From the NCBI RefSeq assembly GCF_000875775.1, contig NZ_CP010868.1:1437707-1501706 (forward strand): a stretch of DNA of 64,000 bases. Direction: 5' to 3'. A program made the position numbers and the translations under genes. Positions 1 to 8,461 of this stretch are shown piece after piece. A model generated the notes under the pieces. The model had not been told where the DNA came from and did not search any database. It saw only the letters and a list, made by a program, of their open reading frames with translations. Source of the DNA: Nitrosopumilus piranensis. Lineage in GTDB: Archaea; Thermoproteota; Nitrososphaeria; Nitrososphaerales; Nitrosopumilaceae. Every line of letters starts with the position of its first letter. Position 1 is the first letter of the stretch.

Positions 1-183
1 ACGAATTCCTTCTCTTCTTCGTTTATCTTCATCTTCAGGCAATTTGTAATAATCAACCCATGCCTCATAGTCATGAGAAATATCTTCGATAAAGTCCATG
101 CATGTCCTTTGATATGAGTTCACATCAGTAGTTCTCTCTGACTCATCACCAGTTCTCATAGAGTCATCAGTCGGCATTGCCAT
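1..183 (-). CDS. Hypothetical protein, 5' part only (runs off window)
   Basis: The reverse strand reads 61 codons without a stop from an ATG at 183 to the window edge. The product is acidic and hydrophilic, begins M-A-M-P-T-D-D-S and contains a D-Y-E-A-W-V-D-Y-Y stretch. There is no signal peptide. I do not recognise the family; the C-terminal part lies outside the window. Confidence 0.55.
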   Translation of the reverse strand, partial: MAMPTDDSMRTGDESERTTDVNSYQRTCMDFIEDISHDYEAWVDYYKLPEDEDKRRREGIR

Positions 184-266
184 ACCCTAAGCCATTCCAA
201 AGTTCTAAAAAAACCAATCTGGGAAAAAATTAATGGTTATAATAGGAATTTCTTTTCAAAATAATC

Positions 267-743
267 ATGATATTTTCAGAATTGATTGCAGATCTTCAAG
301 ATGCTTTGAAAAAGGACTTGGCGCAGATTCGGTTTCTCTTAAAGAAAAACCCAGCAATGGGATACACCAGAATTGTCGATATTGGAAAAGAGGTAGGCAA
401 AAAATACAACATCAAACTAGTTGTGAATTTTCCAAAAGAAGGAAGAATCGAAGAATTTGAGATGTATGGGAAAAGGGATTTGAGCTTGATCGTAGACTAT
501 GAAAGAAAGAGATTTCCAATAGACAGAGAGCAAATCAAACAAAAGGCATTGGAGTTCTTAGGAGATGTTCAAACAGAAGATGCATACATGTATGAGAACA
601 AAGAAGGGGTCAGAGTTTTTGGGAAAAACTGGAAGATAGACATTTTGCCTCACTCAGTACACATCTGGACTGAGTTTGATGAAAAAGTTACAGCATTTTG
701 TGATTGGTTAATGGAAAATGCATATCAGATGAAAAAGAAATAA
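267..743 (+). CDS. Conserved hypothetical protein, 158 aa
   Basis: A soluble, highly charged protein with a helical N-terminus (about residues 1-60) and a mixed alpha/beta C-terminal half. No signal peptide, membrane segment or metal motif is visible. It converges tail to tail with the TPR gene that ends 4 nt away. I do not recognise a catalytic motif. The start is the ATG at 267; a 75-codon ORF in another frame over the same region looks like a shadow. Confidence 0.6.
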   Translation: MIFSELIADLQDALKKDLAQIRFLLKKNPAMGYTRIVDIGKEVGKKYNIKLVVNFPKEGRIEEFEMYGKRDLSLIVDYERKRFPIDREQIKQKALEFLGDVQTEDAYMYENKEGVRVFGKNWKIDILPHSVHIWTEFDEKVTAFCDWLMENAYQMKKK

Positions 744-747
744 TCTA

Positions 748-1104
748 CTAGTTTTCTAGTTTTTCAAGCAAGTCTTGGGCTTCAGAATTTTTAGAGTCTA
801 TCTTTAGAACTTGTTTGCAGCACTCTATGGCTTTGTCTTTTTGTTCCAAAGCCAAATGAACATTGGTCTTTAGTTTTAGTGTCTCAACGTCAGTCTCATC
901 TAGCTCAAATGCTTTCTCAAAATATGGTAATGCATTTTTTGCATCATCTACTAAAAAATAGACACTGCCCATAATGAACATAAAATCATGATCATCTGAA
1001 TATTGAGATTCTAGACTTTTTCCAAGTTTTATTGCGTCTCCATACTCACCATCTTTGATCAATTTTTTTATTTTACGTTTAGGATGCTTGAAAAGTCCAA
1101 CCAT
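748..1104 (-). CDS. Small tetratricopeptide (TPR) repeat protein
   Basis: 118 residues with about two and a half TPR-like helical pairs. The pattern A-L-P-Y-F-E-K-A-F-E-L-D-E near residues 57-69 and the following A-I-E-C-C-K-Q-V-L-K are typical TPR helix signatures. The N-terminus is basic and amphipathic. TPR proteins are protein-protein interaction scaffolds; the partner cannot be inferred. It stands alone, convergent with the upstream hypothetical gene. Confidence 0.7.
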   Translation of the reverse strand: MVGLFKHPKRKIKKLIKDGEYGDAIKLGKSLESQYSDDHDFMFIMGSVYFLVDDAKNALPYFEKAFELDETDVETLKLKTNVHLALEQKDKAIECCKQVLKIDSKNSEAQDLLEKLEN

Positions 1105-1150
1105 TTTTCCTCAATTGAGTTTAGCTAGTTCACAATTTGAATGTAGACAA

Positions 1151-2614
1151 TCATGAAGAGATGCTCATGATTCCTTCTTTGATTAGGAATTGAATGCCCT
1201 GAACAAAGGAGTTATCATCAATTGCGCCATCTGCCCACCATGCAGCATTTTGTTTTATCCAAGAGGGAATTTCATTTGAAGAGCCAGTTCCTTGTGCAGT
1301 TGGTGGAATCTGCATAATTCCTTCTTTGATTAGGAACTGAATACCCTGAACAAAGGAGTTATCATCAATTGCGCCATCTGCCCACCATCCAGCGTTGTTC
1401 TTAATCCATTCAGGGATTTTTTGAGTTGTGCTTACTGGGGGAGTTACTGTGCTTCCATCACCATAAATTGTAATAGGAATTTCCAAATAATCATCTTGAG
1501 TTGATGGGACAAGTCCTTCAGGGGCCAAGCCATAAATCCAAATAACATAATTTGCAGTTCCTGGTTTTTCCTTAACTACCATATCCAAAATATACTGGCC
1601 TGATGGAGAATAGAGGTATTGCCTGCCTTCTTCTTGAGCAAGGGATCTTAGCGGAGTCAAATTATCATCTACAACCAGAACATCAAATTGGACTTGATTC
1701 AAAAATTCTGTATCATCAAATTTACTGATGAATTTGATTAGCCATTGCATTTCACATCCTTGCACAGGATCTTCAGGTCCATAAAATACATGAATTTGAT
1801 AAGCAAAGTTTTTGGTGGCCTTCTTTACTTGAGTATCTCTTTCAAAGCTAGTATCACATCCTTGTGCTGAAAAAGTATCAACAGTTGAAACAATTCCAGA
1901 AAATGGACTAGTAGATACATTCTCTTGATATTTTAATAATTCAAATTTGTATTCAGCTGGTGGAATACCTTCTGAGACATGTGTCAAAGTATGTGCTTTT
2001 ACAGGAAATGGAAATTCATCTACAATCCAAACTTTACTAGAATATCCACCAGTCTTCCATCCAATTTGTACAGTATCCCAAGTTCCAGATTGCACAGTAA
2101 TTGTTTCAATTTTCATTGGAAGTACTTGTTCACCACCAATGTTTCCAATCTTTCCCCAAGATGTAGCACTAAATGCTTTAGGTCCTTTTCCACCTGCACT
2201 TCCATCAGATGTAGCAAATGCAGACAACCAAGCTACTGAAGACTTGAATGCGCCACGATATACTCCCAATTCAGGACTTCCGCCAGTTGGTTCAGGTGCA
2301 ATCTTTCCAAGTTCCATTTCACCAACAATTACTTTGTTGCCATCATATACTACAACTTCTGCTAACCACTTTGTTTCGCTACCAACTTGCTTGTCTCCCT
2401 TTATCCACATATCAAGACCAAATTGAGCACATTCTTTGTAGTCAACATGGCACATATTGTATGAAAAATAGTCACCTTGTTTGAGACCTTCACCAACATA
2501 CCAGGTTCCAGGTTTATCGACACCTCCAGATTGGATCTGTGCAAATGCTGAAGGAATCATCAATGTACCTAAAAGTACAGTCAAAAGTATTGAAAGAGTA
2601 AACAGTTTATTCAA
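1151..2614 (-). CDS. Large exported protein with two C-terminal WIKNNAGWW repeats
   Basis: 487 residues. A clear Sec signal peptide (about residues 1-26, ending A-F-A) precedes a long Gly/Tyr-rich extracellular region with paired cysteines. The C-terminus carries two near-identical units of about 36 residues of the type W-I-K-x-N-A-x-W-W-A-D-G-x-I-D-D-x-x-F. This repeat is common in exported proteins of marine Thaumarchaeota and is probably a surface-binding or structural module (family knowledge). No catalytic residues are recognised. The gene is monocistronic, with an A+T-rich upstream region. Confidence 0.75.
   Translation of the reverse strand: MNKLFTLSILLTVLLGTLMIPSAFAQIQSGGVDKPGTWYVGEGLKQGDYFSYNMCHVDYKECAQFGLDMWIKGDKQVGSETKWLAEVVVYDGNKVIVGEMELGKIAPEPTGGSPELGVYRGAFKSSVAWLSAFATSDGSAGGKGPKAFSATSWGKIGNIGGEQVLPMKIETITVQSGTWDTVQIGWKTGGYSSKVWIVDEFPFPVKAHTLTHVSEGIPPAEYKFELLKYQENVSTSPFSGIVSTVDTFSAQGCDTSFERDTQVKKATKNFAYQIHVFYGPEDPVQGCEMQWLIKFISKFDDTEFLNQVQFDVLVVDDNLTPLRSLAQEEGRQYLYSPSGQYILDMVVKEKPGTANYVIWIYGLAPEGLVPSTQDDYLEIPITIYGDGSTVTPPVSTTQKIPEWIKNNAGWWADGAIDDNSFVQGIQFLIKEGIMQIPPTAQGTGSSNEIPSWIKQNAAWWADGAIDDNSFVQGIQFLIKEGIMSISS
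1171..1418 (-). repeat. Two nearly identical C-terminal repeat units of the exported protein
   Basis: Nucleotides 1171-1271 and 1318-1418 are near-identical direct repeats encoding the W-I-K-x-N-A-x-W-W-A-D-G units. The DNA-level identity suggests recent duplication or gene conversion inside the gene. Confidence 0.75.
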
Positions 2615-2706
2615 ATCTAAAAAAAATTATCAAAAGAGATAGTTAAACGTTATTCAACCTTGTTCAAATAAGCAAATATAGAGGAAAATTTAGAGATTGG
2701 TTAGAC

Positions 2707-2874
2707 ATGTGTGAATGCCCAAAAGTTCACTTGTATGAAGTAGAATTCAAGTTAGATGGAATGAATGTTGTACCAACCCACAAAAATTGCGGATTTGCAC
2801 TTGATTCAAAACAAAACGACAAGTTCCAAAAAGAGTTAGTAAAATCTTGGGGCTTTGAAGAAGACGAAGAGTAA
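2707..2874 (+). CDS. Small Cys-containing hypothetical protein, 55 aa
   Basis: ATG at 2707 opens a 55-codon frame beginning M-C-E-C-P-K and ending in an acidic E-E-D-E-E tail, with a third cysteine in H-K-N-C-G-F. The frame is undisturbed and lies between divergent/convergent neighbours, so it is probably a real microprotein; the C-x-C...H...C set could bind a metal. Function unknown. Confidence 0.55.
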   Translation: MCECPKVHLYEVEFKLDGMNVVPTHKNCGFALDSKQNDKFQKELVKSWGFEEDEE

Positions 2875-2909
2875 TTTTAAAAATAAAAGAAAAAATTGGA
2901 ATAATCCAA

Positions 2910-3053
2910 TTACATGTCTTTAGTAGCTTCTTTACAAACGTCAGTATTACATTTGCAATCTGCACTACAGATGCAATGACCTTGCATTGCACAATCACAT
3001 GCATAATCAGGATCGCCGCTATCAGCTTCGCATCCACATGCTTGATCTGTCAT
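2910..3053 (-). CDS. Metallothionein-like cysteine-rich microprotein, 47 aa
   Basis: The reverse strand encodes 47 residues with nine cysteines at 6, 8, 19, 21, 27, 29, 33, 35 and 40, mostly as C-x-C pairs, plus a His at 26. No hydrophobic core is visible. This density and spacing is characteristic of metallothioneins and related metal-cluster peptides that bind Zn, Cu or Cd in the cytoplasm. A longer overlapping hydrophobic frame on the same strand is taken as a shadow. Metal specificity cannot be told from sequence alone. Confidence 0.7.
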   Translation of the reverse strand: MTDQACGCEADSGDPDYACDCAMQGHCICSADCKCNTDVCKEATKDM

Positions 3054-3106
3054 GACAAACCATAATCTTACTTATTTTAAAAGGTTAGTACAAGACGATG
3101 GAAGAA

Positions 3107-3985
3107 TTATTCCAAGCCTGCTCCAAGTAATCTATTGCAAGAATTTTGAATTAAATCAGCCTGTTGTAGCAATACATTAGAATCAGCCTCAATATCAAAT
3201 GCAGTCTTTAGCACATGAATAAGATCAGGATTTCTGTGTAGCGTGTCTTTGATTTTTATGAAATTTTCCTTGTTGAGATATCCAAGATAAAAGTAGCAAT
3301 CTGAAATCATCGAATTTTGTAAAAAATAGTCATGCTTTTTTTGAATGACTTGGGAATTACTATTTTCAACCATATCAGAAAATCCGATGGTAGACTTTGT
3401 CATGCGTTCAAGTAAGACAGGTGTGGCCCTTTCAATTCCAACTGTTTGAGTTACAACAGAGATGTGTTCATTGATTAGAGTTTTTTTTAATTTTCTTAAA
3501 GAGTCAAGTAGATGCGTAGGTCCTAACCTCTGATTATTCAATGATGAGATGGCATCTGCCAAATAAAATGATGCACACTTTTGCCAACAAGGAGCAAATT
3601 CATCAGAATTCTCAATTGCTTCTTTAGTTTTTTGGCAGCAAAACATTGATTCAATCAAAGAATTTTTAGCAAAATCAGAAAACAGAGATGGACGTTTTTC
3701 TTTGATTTTTGAGAGAAACATACGAAGTTCCCAAGAGTCATCTTGAAGAATTTGCATGTTATCATATTGCAATAGTTTTTTTGAATTGTTTTCAGAAAAT
3801 GTACCATGATAAAGAACGACAGTTTCATTATCAATTTGTATAATTTGATCAGGTTCTGATTTGTCATCAAAAACTACAATATCATATGCACATGAATCAA
3901 AACAGTTTTCAGAAATTCTACATCCACCTAGACCCACAGGAAAATCAGATAACTCTAGTCTTTGAGCAAGTTTTTTCAAATCCAT
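3107..3985 (-). CDS. Conserved hypothetical protein, 292 aa, cysteine-containing
   Basis: Cytoplasmic, mostly helical after residue 80. The N-terminal 70 residues contain F-P-V-G-L-G-G-C-R and a strand-rich Y-D-I-V-V-F-D-D segment that recall a nucleotidyltransferase-like core, but no complete active site is visible. There are several cysteines (C22, C28 and C32 region; F-C-C-Q near 117). Function not recognised. It is transcribed away from the tRNA-Glu that follows. Confidence 0.6.
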   Translation of the reverse strand: MDLKKLAQRLELSDFPVGLGGCRISENCFDSCAYDIVVFDDKSEPDQIIQIDNETVVLYHGTFSENNSKKLLQYDNMQILQDDSWELRMFLSKIKEKRPSLFSDFAKNSLIESMFCCQKTKEAIENSDEFAPCWQKCASFYLADAISSLNNQRLGPTHLLDSLRKLKKTLINEHISVVTQTVGIERATPVLLERMTKSTIGFSDMVENSNSQVIQKKHDYFLQNSMISDCYFYLGYLNKENFIKIKDTLHRNPDLIHVLKTAFDIEADSNVLLQQADLIQNSCNRLLGAGLE

Positions 3986-4097
3986 ATGAAATGATATTAC
4001 TAGATTTTCTATAAATTGCCAAACTCACAAAGTTTAACAAATTCATGTAAAGTCAAAACCTTTCCTTTAAATTGAGACATAGATTGTTTTGGATTAA

Positions 4098-4172
4098 GCT
4101 CCTATAGTGTAGTCCGGTTAAGCATACAGCCCTCTCAAGGCTGTGACCCGGGTTCAAATCCCGGTGGGAGCA
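4098..4172 (+). tRNA. tRNA-Glu (CTC anticodon)
   Basis: Complete cloverleaf: acceptor GCTCCTA pairs with TGGGAGC; anticodon stem CAGCC/GGCTG encloses loop CTCTCAA with anticodon CTC; T arm CCGGG-TTCAAAT-CCCGG; discriminator A. CCA is not encoded. A tyrosine recombinase starts 45 nt downstream, so this gene is a plausible integration target. Confidence 0.93.
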
Positions 4173-4216
4173 TTATCATTCTGGTTTAAATCCCCCCACG
4201 GCTATACAATATAGCA

Positions 4217-5557
4217 ATGTCAAAACAGCAGATTTCAGGCTCCAAACAAGACAAGATAAGAATATACGATTATGACAAAATTATCACACGAACTTTTGCA
4301 TTAATGGAAAAGGACCTCAGTGACAACAATGTAAGGGTTATCAAAAAATTTGACCGCGTCTTGGTAAATGAATCATTATCAGATGCAAGACGCTCAAAGA
4401 TTCTTGGAACAATACTTTCACTTTCAAGAATGCTAAACAAGGATTGGGAAGATACCAATAAAGAAGACATTGAAGAATTGGTGTACAACTTTAACAAGAA
4501 ATTCAGCAAGAGTGGTCAGGAAACCAATACCACTGCAGACCACAAAAAAATTCTAAAAAATTTCTACAGATGGTTAAAGCGTGGTTCAAGGGACCAAAAA
4601 CAAGTAGGAGACCCAACTGAAACTTCATGGATTAGAGTCAAGAAACCCAGAGAAAATCTTACTGCAGATATGTTAATCACAGAAGTAGAAAAAAATTCTT
4701 TGCTCAAGGCATGCGGAAGTAATCTCAGAGACAGGGCATTTGTTCATACATTTTCAGATTTAGCTTGCAGACCAGGAGAAATATTGAGTCGGCAGATAAA
4801 GCATGTAAAGTTTGATGACAAAGGAGCTGTAATCGTAGTTGATGGGAAGACAGGTCCAAGACCAGTAAGAGTAATTGAATGTGTGCCAGACTTGGCATCA
4901 TACTTTGACAAACATCCAAACAGTTCTGATCCGGAGGCACCATTATGGATTGCAATGGATGAAAAGAAATTTGGAAAGCCCTGGTCATATGCTGCAATGA
5001 GAAAAAGACTGCAAAGAATTTGTGATATTGCTCAAATTCACAAGAGAGTATGGCCAAATCTATTCCGCCACACAGGAGCTACAAAAACAGGAATGTTTCT
5101 TACAGAGTCCTTACAAAAGAAGAGGTATGGGTGGTCATCAGGCTCCAAGATGCCAGACAGATATGAACACATGATGAACTCAGATGTAGAGGAAGCAATT
5201 TTCAAGCATTATGGAATTTCAAATAACAAAAACGATGACATCGTAAGCAGACCAAAAATGTGTCACATTTGCAATATTTCAAATTCTCATGATGCAAAGA
5301 TCTGTTCAAAATGTGGAAAACCACTAAGTTTGGAGGCTTCAATAGAAAAAGAAGAACAAGAAAAGAAAGAAAGAGAGCAGTTTGAAGAGAAGATCAAACA
5401 AGTTGACGAATTGTTAGAAAAACAAAAAGAACTAACAGTTACAAGACTTCAGGAAGAATTCTTTGCAAGAAAGATGCAGAAAGATTATCAAAAGATACAA
5501 GATGAGATGATTACGATGCGAGCAGAGCTAAATGCATTCAGAAAAGACAAAAAATAA
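4217..5557 (+). CDS. Tyrosine recombinase/integrase with C-terminal zinc ribbon and coiled coil
   Basis: 446 residues. The N-terminal SAM-like core-binding domain (about 20-130) is followed by a catalytic domain. Arg185 lies in A-C-R-P-G-E-I-L. The box usually read H-x-x-R-H appears as N-L-F-R-H (Asn281, Arg284, His285), and the nucleophile is probably Tyr316 in D-R-Y-E-H. A C-x-x-C...C-x-x-C zinc ribbon (about 350-373) and a long charged coiled coil follow. This layout occurs in archaeal chromosomal and element-borne recombinases. It lies directly behind tRNA-Glu, the classic position of an integrase next to its attachment site. The missing first His is unusual but not necessarily inactivating. 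Confidence 0.85.
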   Translation: MSKQQISGSKQDKIRIYDYDKIITRTFALMEKDLSDNNVRVIKKFDRVLVNESLSDARRSKILGTILSLSRMLNKDWEDTNKEDIEELVYNFNKKFSKSGQETNTTADHKKILKNFYRWLKRGSRDQKQVGDPTETSWIRVKKPRENLTADMLITEVEKNSLLKACGSNLRDRAFVHTFSDLACRPGEILSRQIKHVKFDDKGAVIVVDGKTGPRPVRVIECVPDLASYFDKHPNSSDPEAPLWIAMDEKKFGKPWSYAAMRKRLQRICDIAQIHKRVWPNLFRHTGATKTGMFLTESLQKKRYGWSSGSKMPDRYEHMMNSDVEEAIFKHYGISNNKNDDIVSRPKMCHICNISNSHDAKICSKCGKPLSLEASIEKEEQEKKEREQFEEKIKQVDELLEKQKELTVTRLQEEFFARKMQKDYQKIQDEMITMRAELNAFRKDKK

Positions 5558-5598
5558 TCAGAAATAGACAACCTCACAAGACACAACACATGAACAAT

Positions 5599-5799
5599 TC
5601 AATCCTGTTTCTGGCCAGCAAATTTTAATTCATACGGCCTTATTTCAATCCTGTTTGAGTAGGAGACGATTGTGTAATAATCAGATTCAGCATTTGCAGC
5701 CAGTATAGCTTCTCTTGGAATCGTTATTTTTGTAGTGTTGTTGTCTTTGACATTGATTTTTTTAATAATTGCATAATACAAGATTTCAGACTCAGACAT
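5599..5799 (-). CDS. AbrB/SpoVT-like small DNA-binding protein
   Basis: About 66 residues. The centre reads T-K-I-T-I-P-R-E-A-I-L-A-A-N, then a hydrophobic strand pattern ending R-I-E-I-R-P, which matches the swapped-hairpin AbrB fold (strand, I-P helix cap, strand). Such proteins act as dimeric transcription regulators or antitoxins. I prefer the ATG at 5799 over the ATG nine bases further upstream because a TATA-like TTAAAAATA at about 5817-5826 would place a leaderless start there. No toxin partner is adjacent. Confidence 0.55.
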   Translation of the reverse strand: MSESEILYYAIIKKINVKDNNTTKITIPREAILAANAESDYYTIVSYSNRIEIRPYELKFAGQKQD

Positions 5800-5808
5800 A
5801 CAATCCAA

Positions 5809-6332
5809 GTTTAATCTATTTTTAAGTACAAAAAGGCATTATGTTTTTGTTAATTTAGTCAATTGTTCATTTGTGACAACATGGAATTGTTCCACTTGGT
5901 CTCAATCGCTAATTTTAATGGATTATGGGTATTATATTGAAAAATGCACATAAAATATTTGATTTTGTGAAATTATTTCAATCTTTTAAAAACCACTCTA
6001 AATCAGAGATTATTCGCAATATACTACTATCAACAATATCCAAAACATACAGAGTGACATGGAGTACCATAAACAACTACAAACCACTACAACATAGTAT
6101 ATGATACCTTTAGCTACTAGCTAGCATTTCTAAAAATAACAGATTATTAACATAATTCAGTAAATTACATACACAAAATATTATTTTATAAAATAATTAC
6201 AGATTTTAAGGAAATTTATTTCTGAAGAAAATTATTCGCAATATACCATATCTTTGTTTTTCAGTTTCAGTTTTTTTAATTAGGATCAGCATTAGTTTTG
6301 GGGGTTTGATAGTCTAAGAAAATAATCAAAGA
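5809..6332. other. Gene-free, very A+T-rich stretch with a 16-bp direct repeat
   Basis: No convincing ORF. The 16-mer ATTATTCGCAATATAC occurs at 6009-6024 and again, identical, at 6231-6246. Several short TATA-like palindromes and a CTAGCTAG-type motif (about 6115-6125) are present. It could hold regulatory sites for the flanking genes or be decayed sequence beside the recombinase. Confidence 0.4.
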
Positions 6333-6806
6333 TCATTCCAGGTCTTTTCTCATTTCATCAAATTCCTCTTTGGAAATTTCTCCCTTGGCATATCTGGTTT
6401 TTAAAATGCCTGTCAGGTTGTTCTCGTCAACTCTGTTTTCTTGGGTTTGGACAGGCCATGGTTTTAGAACTGCCGGTTTGTCATAGTACGGCATTTTTTC
6501 AAGCAACTTTACAATTTTCTTTTTGTGGTTTGTCTGATAGTGTACTTGGGCACTTTGTTGATTTACAAACCAGGTTATCTTGAAATTTCCGCCCCTCAAA
6601 AATCCCGAGTCCCATTTGAAGCTAGTTATCATGTCATGTGGCATTTCATAAAACAATCCCAACCCAGGAAAAGAACATACTATTCTCATATTGGTAATCA
6701 TCAGCTTTCCCGTACGTCCTCCAGCAGTATTGGCAATCATACCAGGCAGTCCTATTTTGACCTCCAAGAGATTCTCTTCGTTTTCCCACAAGGGAATGTC
6801 TTTCAT
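6333..6806 (-). CDS. PH-like domain protein with C-terminal SHOCT motif
   Basis: 157 residues. The first 100 form a beta-rich module with the pattern G-K-L-M-I-T-N-M-R-I-V and a W-D-S-G-F-L-R-G-G turn, resembling bacterial/archaeal PH-like (GRAM-type) domains. The last 30 residues (G-I-L-K-T-R-Y-A-K-G-E-I-S-K-E-E-F-D-E-M) are a textbook SHOCT oligomerization motif. Probably a cytoplasmic, membrane-peripheral or oligomeric protein. Its start overlaps the stop of the upstream gene (ATGA), so the two form an operon. Confidence 0.7.
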   Translation of the reverse strand: MKDIPLWENEENLLEVKIGLPGMIANTAGGRTGKLMITNMRIVCSFPGLGLFYEMPHDMITSFKWDSGFLRGGNFKITWFVNQQSAQVHYQTNHKKKIVKLLEKMPYYDKPAVLKPWPVQTQENRVDENNLTGILKTRYAKGEISKEEFDEMRKDLE

Positions 6807-7063
6807 GATGTGCCTGCCCCCATCAGAGATGGCCCAAATATTTTAGGACGTGACACCTCAATCTTGCAATATTCTACTACTGGGAGTGTCTTGAAATTCT
6901 CATACTGAAAACGGGTAAGTTCTACAGTGTTTATCGTGTCATCACCCTTGAATTTGTAAGATATTGTTCTATACGCATTCCAAAAACTATCAGTCTGATC
7001 ACCATCATACCAATCATCAGTGGTTTTTTCGAGCATCTGTTTGTGATTTGATCTTTGATTCAT
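6803..7063 (-). CDS. Hypothetical protein, 86 aa, first gene of a two-gene operon
   Basis: Soluble, acidic and aromatic-rich protein without recognisable motif. Its stop overlaps the ATG of the PH-like/SHOCT gene by 4 nt, so the products are probably made together. Function unknown. Confidence 0.55.
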   Translation of the reverse strand: MNQRSNHKQMLEKTTDDWYDGDQTDSFWNAYRTISYKFKGDDTINTVELTRFQYENFKTLPVVEYCKIEVSRPKIFGPSLMGAGTS

Positions 7064-7142
7064 TACAGACCTCGCACAATTAGTAAATCACACAAAAATC
7101 GGCATTTTATCAAGAAATTACTCATTATTTCATATAGTATGA

Positions 7143-7156
7143 TATAGTGTACTATA
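7143..7156. promoter_or_regulatory. Inverted repeat TATAGT-GT-ACTATA upstream of an AbrB-like gene
   Basis: Two perfect 6-bp arms separated by 2 nt in an A+T-rich divergent intergenic region. Further imperfect TATAG/CTATA half sites surround it (7130-7195). A candidate operator for the small DNA-binding protein that starts at 7204. Confidence 0.35.
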
Positions 7157-7203
7157 TTAATATAGCGTCATATATTTAGCTATATGTAATAGATCTGCTA
7201 ATC

Positions 7204-7341
7204 TTGACAGAGATAGCAAAGTTTGTCGCAACAGTGTCACATCAAGGAGACATGAGAGTTATTGTTGTCCCAAAAAGACTACATAAGAAATTTGAGAGGT
7301 ATGAAGGGAGCCAAGTCAAGATAACCATAGAAGAAATCTAA
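7204..7341 (+). CDS. Very small AbrB-like protein, 45 aa
   Basis: Starts at TTG 7204. The pattern G-D-M-R-V-I-V-V-P-K-R-L-H-K-K-F followed by G-S-Q-V-K-I-T-I-E-E matches the half-barrel of an AbrB/SpoVT monomer, which dimerises to bind DNA. Palindromes lie directly upstream, in line with autoregulation. The short size and TTG start keep confidence moderate. Confidence 0.5.
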   Translation: MTEIAKFVATVSHQGDMRVIVVPKRLHKKFERYEGSQVKITIEEI

Positions 7342-7449
7342 TCAAAAATACAATATTTTGTTTTTTAATCATTTTTACATTAGCAAAATGGAACTCCGTG
7401 TTACTAGTGGGTTTTGAACTAAAATTGTAAGTCCCTATGAGAGAATTAA

Positions 7450-7914
7450 TTGTACAAATTTTGTAATTTTAAAAGTTTAGTTTCCCTCACTTTCCTTCCC
7501 GCAACTGGACAAACCGTGTCCAGTGCATCTGAGTTATCTGACAGGATTGATGCATCAAAACTGCTTGATTCAGTTGTAATGCCATACCAAGTCCAATCAG
7601 TCTCCTCACAAGAAATTGTCAACCAAAACATTGAATCTGCAAAAACCTGGATTTATGAAAAGCAAGACTATCTGGAGTCATTGTCTTTTGCAAGTCCAAA
7701 TGCCAAATACGAGCTAGACAAGGCAAAAAATTCGCTAAATGAGGCAAAGACATACCTTGCAAACGCAGAATGGACCCAGAAGGAGGGAGAATCATACATC
7801 TCAGAGAAGGAATACCAAAAGGCGTTTTTCAAATACGAGTACTCTAAAAAGATGATTGAAAAATCCGAGCCGTTAATCAAGGAAATAGATGGCTTTGCTC
7901 AAAATGCAAACTAG
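7450..7914 (+). CDS. Hypothetical helical protein, possibly exported, 154 aa
   Basis: TTG start at 7450. Residues 7-22 are weakly hydrophobic (S-L-V-S-L-T-F-L-P-A-T-G) and may be a poor or decayed signal peptide. The remainder is a long amphipathic helical repeat (A-K-T-W-I-Y-E-K, N-E-A-K-T-Y-L-A-N-A-E, F-K-Y-E-Y-S-K-K) like an alpha-helical hairpin or TPR-like bundle. Function unknown. Confidence 0.5.
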   Translation: MYKFCNFKSLVSLTFLPATGQTVSSASELSDRIDASKLLDSVVMPYQVQSVSSQEIVNQNIESAKTWIYEKQDYLESLSFASPNAKYELDKAKNSLNEAKTYLANAEWTQKEGESYISEKEYQKAFFKYEYSKKMIEKSEPLIKEIDGFAQNAN

Positions 7915-8027
7915 CATGAAAAACTTTTCTTGGAAAGCAAAATCAATGAGATAAAAACGGAAGAGCCAAAGACTTGTTTCTTGTTTTGGTGCTGGTGATT
8001 GATTGACTCTTAAAGGTCAACAGAGTG

Positions 8028-8369
8028 CTATTCTATTGATTCACCATCAATGAACATGTCCATTGTTTTTTGAGGATTTTTCTTTCTCCATTTCTTCCAA
8101 GACGTTATTATTTTTCGTAACACATGATTTGCAGGAATGTCCGTGACTTTGCTCAAGACATAAGGGATTCCATACTCCACCACCACCTCAAAGAAGACTT
8201 CCACCGAATGAGGAGACTTTCGGGCATCCTTGATGGAGACTGAATGCAGTTCCCGTTCGTCTACCATGTTATACAACTGATGAGTGAACCCCCCAGCAGC
8301 TTCAATAGGCGTGTTTTTAATAAGAATGGAGTGTTTCGTGAGTTTGATTTGAGATTTTTGTTTTGACAA
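8028..8369 (-). CDS. Hypothetical protein, 113 aa
   Basis: Basic, soluble, alpha/beta, with a conserved-looking V-E-V-F-F-E-V-V-V-E-Y-G-I-P centre and a lysine-rich W-K-K-W-R-K-K-N-P tail. Divergently transcribed from the gene at 8462 with a short shared intergenic region. Not recognised. Confidence 0.5.
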   Translation of the reverse strand: MSKQKSQIKLTKHSILIKNTPIEAAGGFTHQLYNMVDERELHSVSIKDARKSPHSVEVFFEVVVEYGIPYVLSKVTDIPANHVLRKIITSWKKWRKKNPQKTMDMFIDGESIE

Positions 8370-8461
8370 TTAGTTTGGGATCGGTACTGATGTTAATACC
8401 CTTTTTGGTGACATTTTCTAAAACTGTTAAAATAGTTCGTATCAAATGAATGTAGTAATAT

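Noticed and set aside
1947-2484. Three plus-strand frames of 78-159 codons inside the exported-protein gene
   Set aside because: They mirror the long minus-strand gene, which has a signal peptide and repeat domains; no own promoter.
2747-3037. 96-codon hydrophobic frame on the minus strand
   Set aside because: It overlaps the Cys-rich 47-aa gene (2910-3053) and the plus-strand 55-aa gene in other frames; its composition is that of antisense coding sequence.
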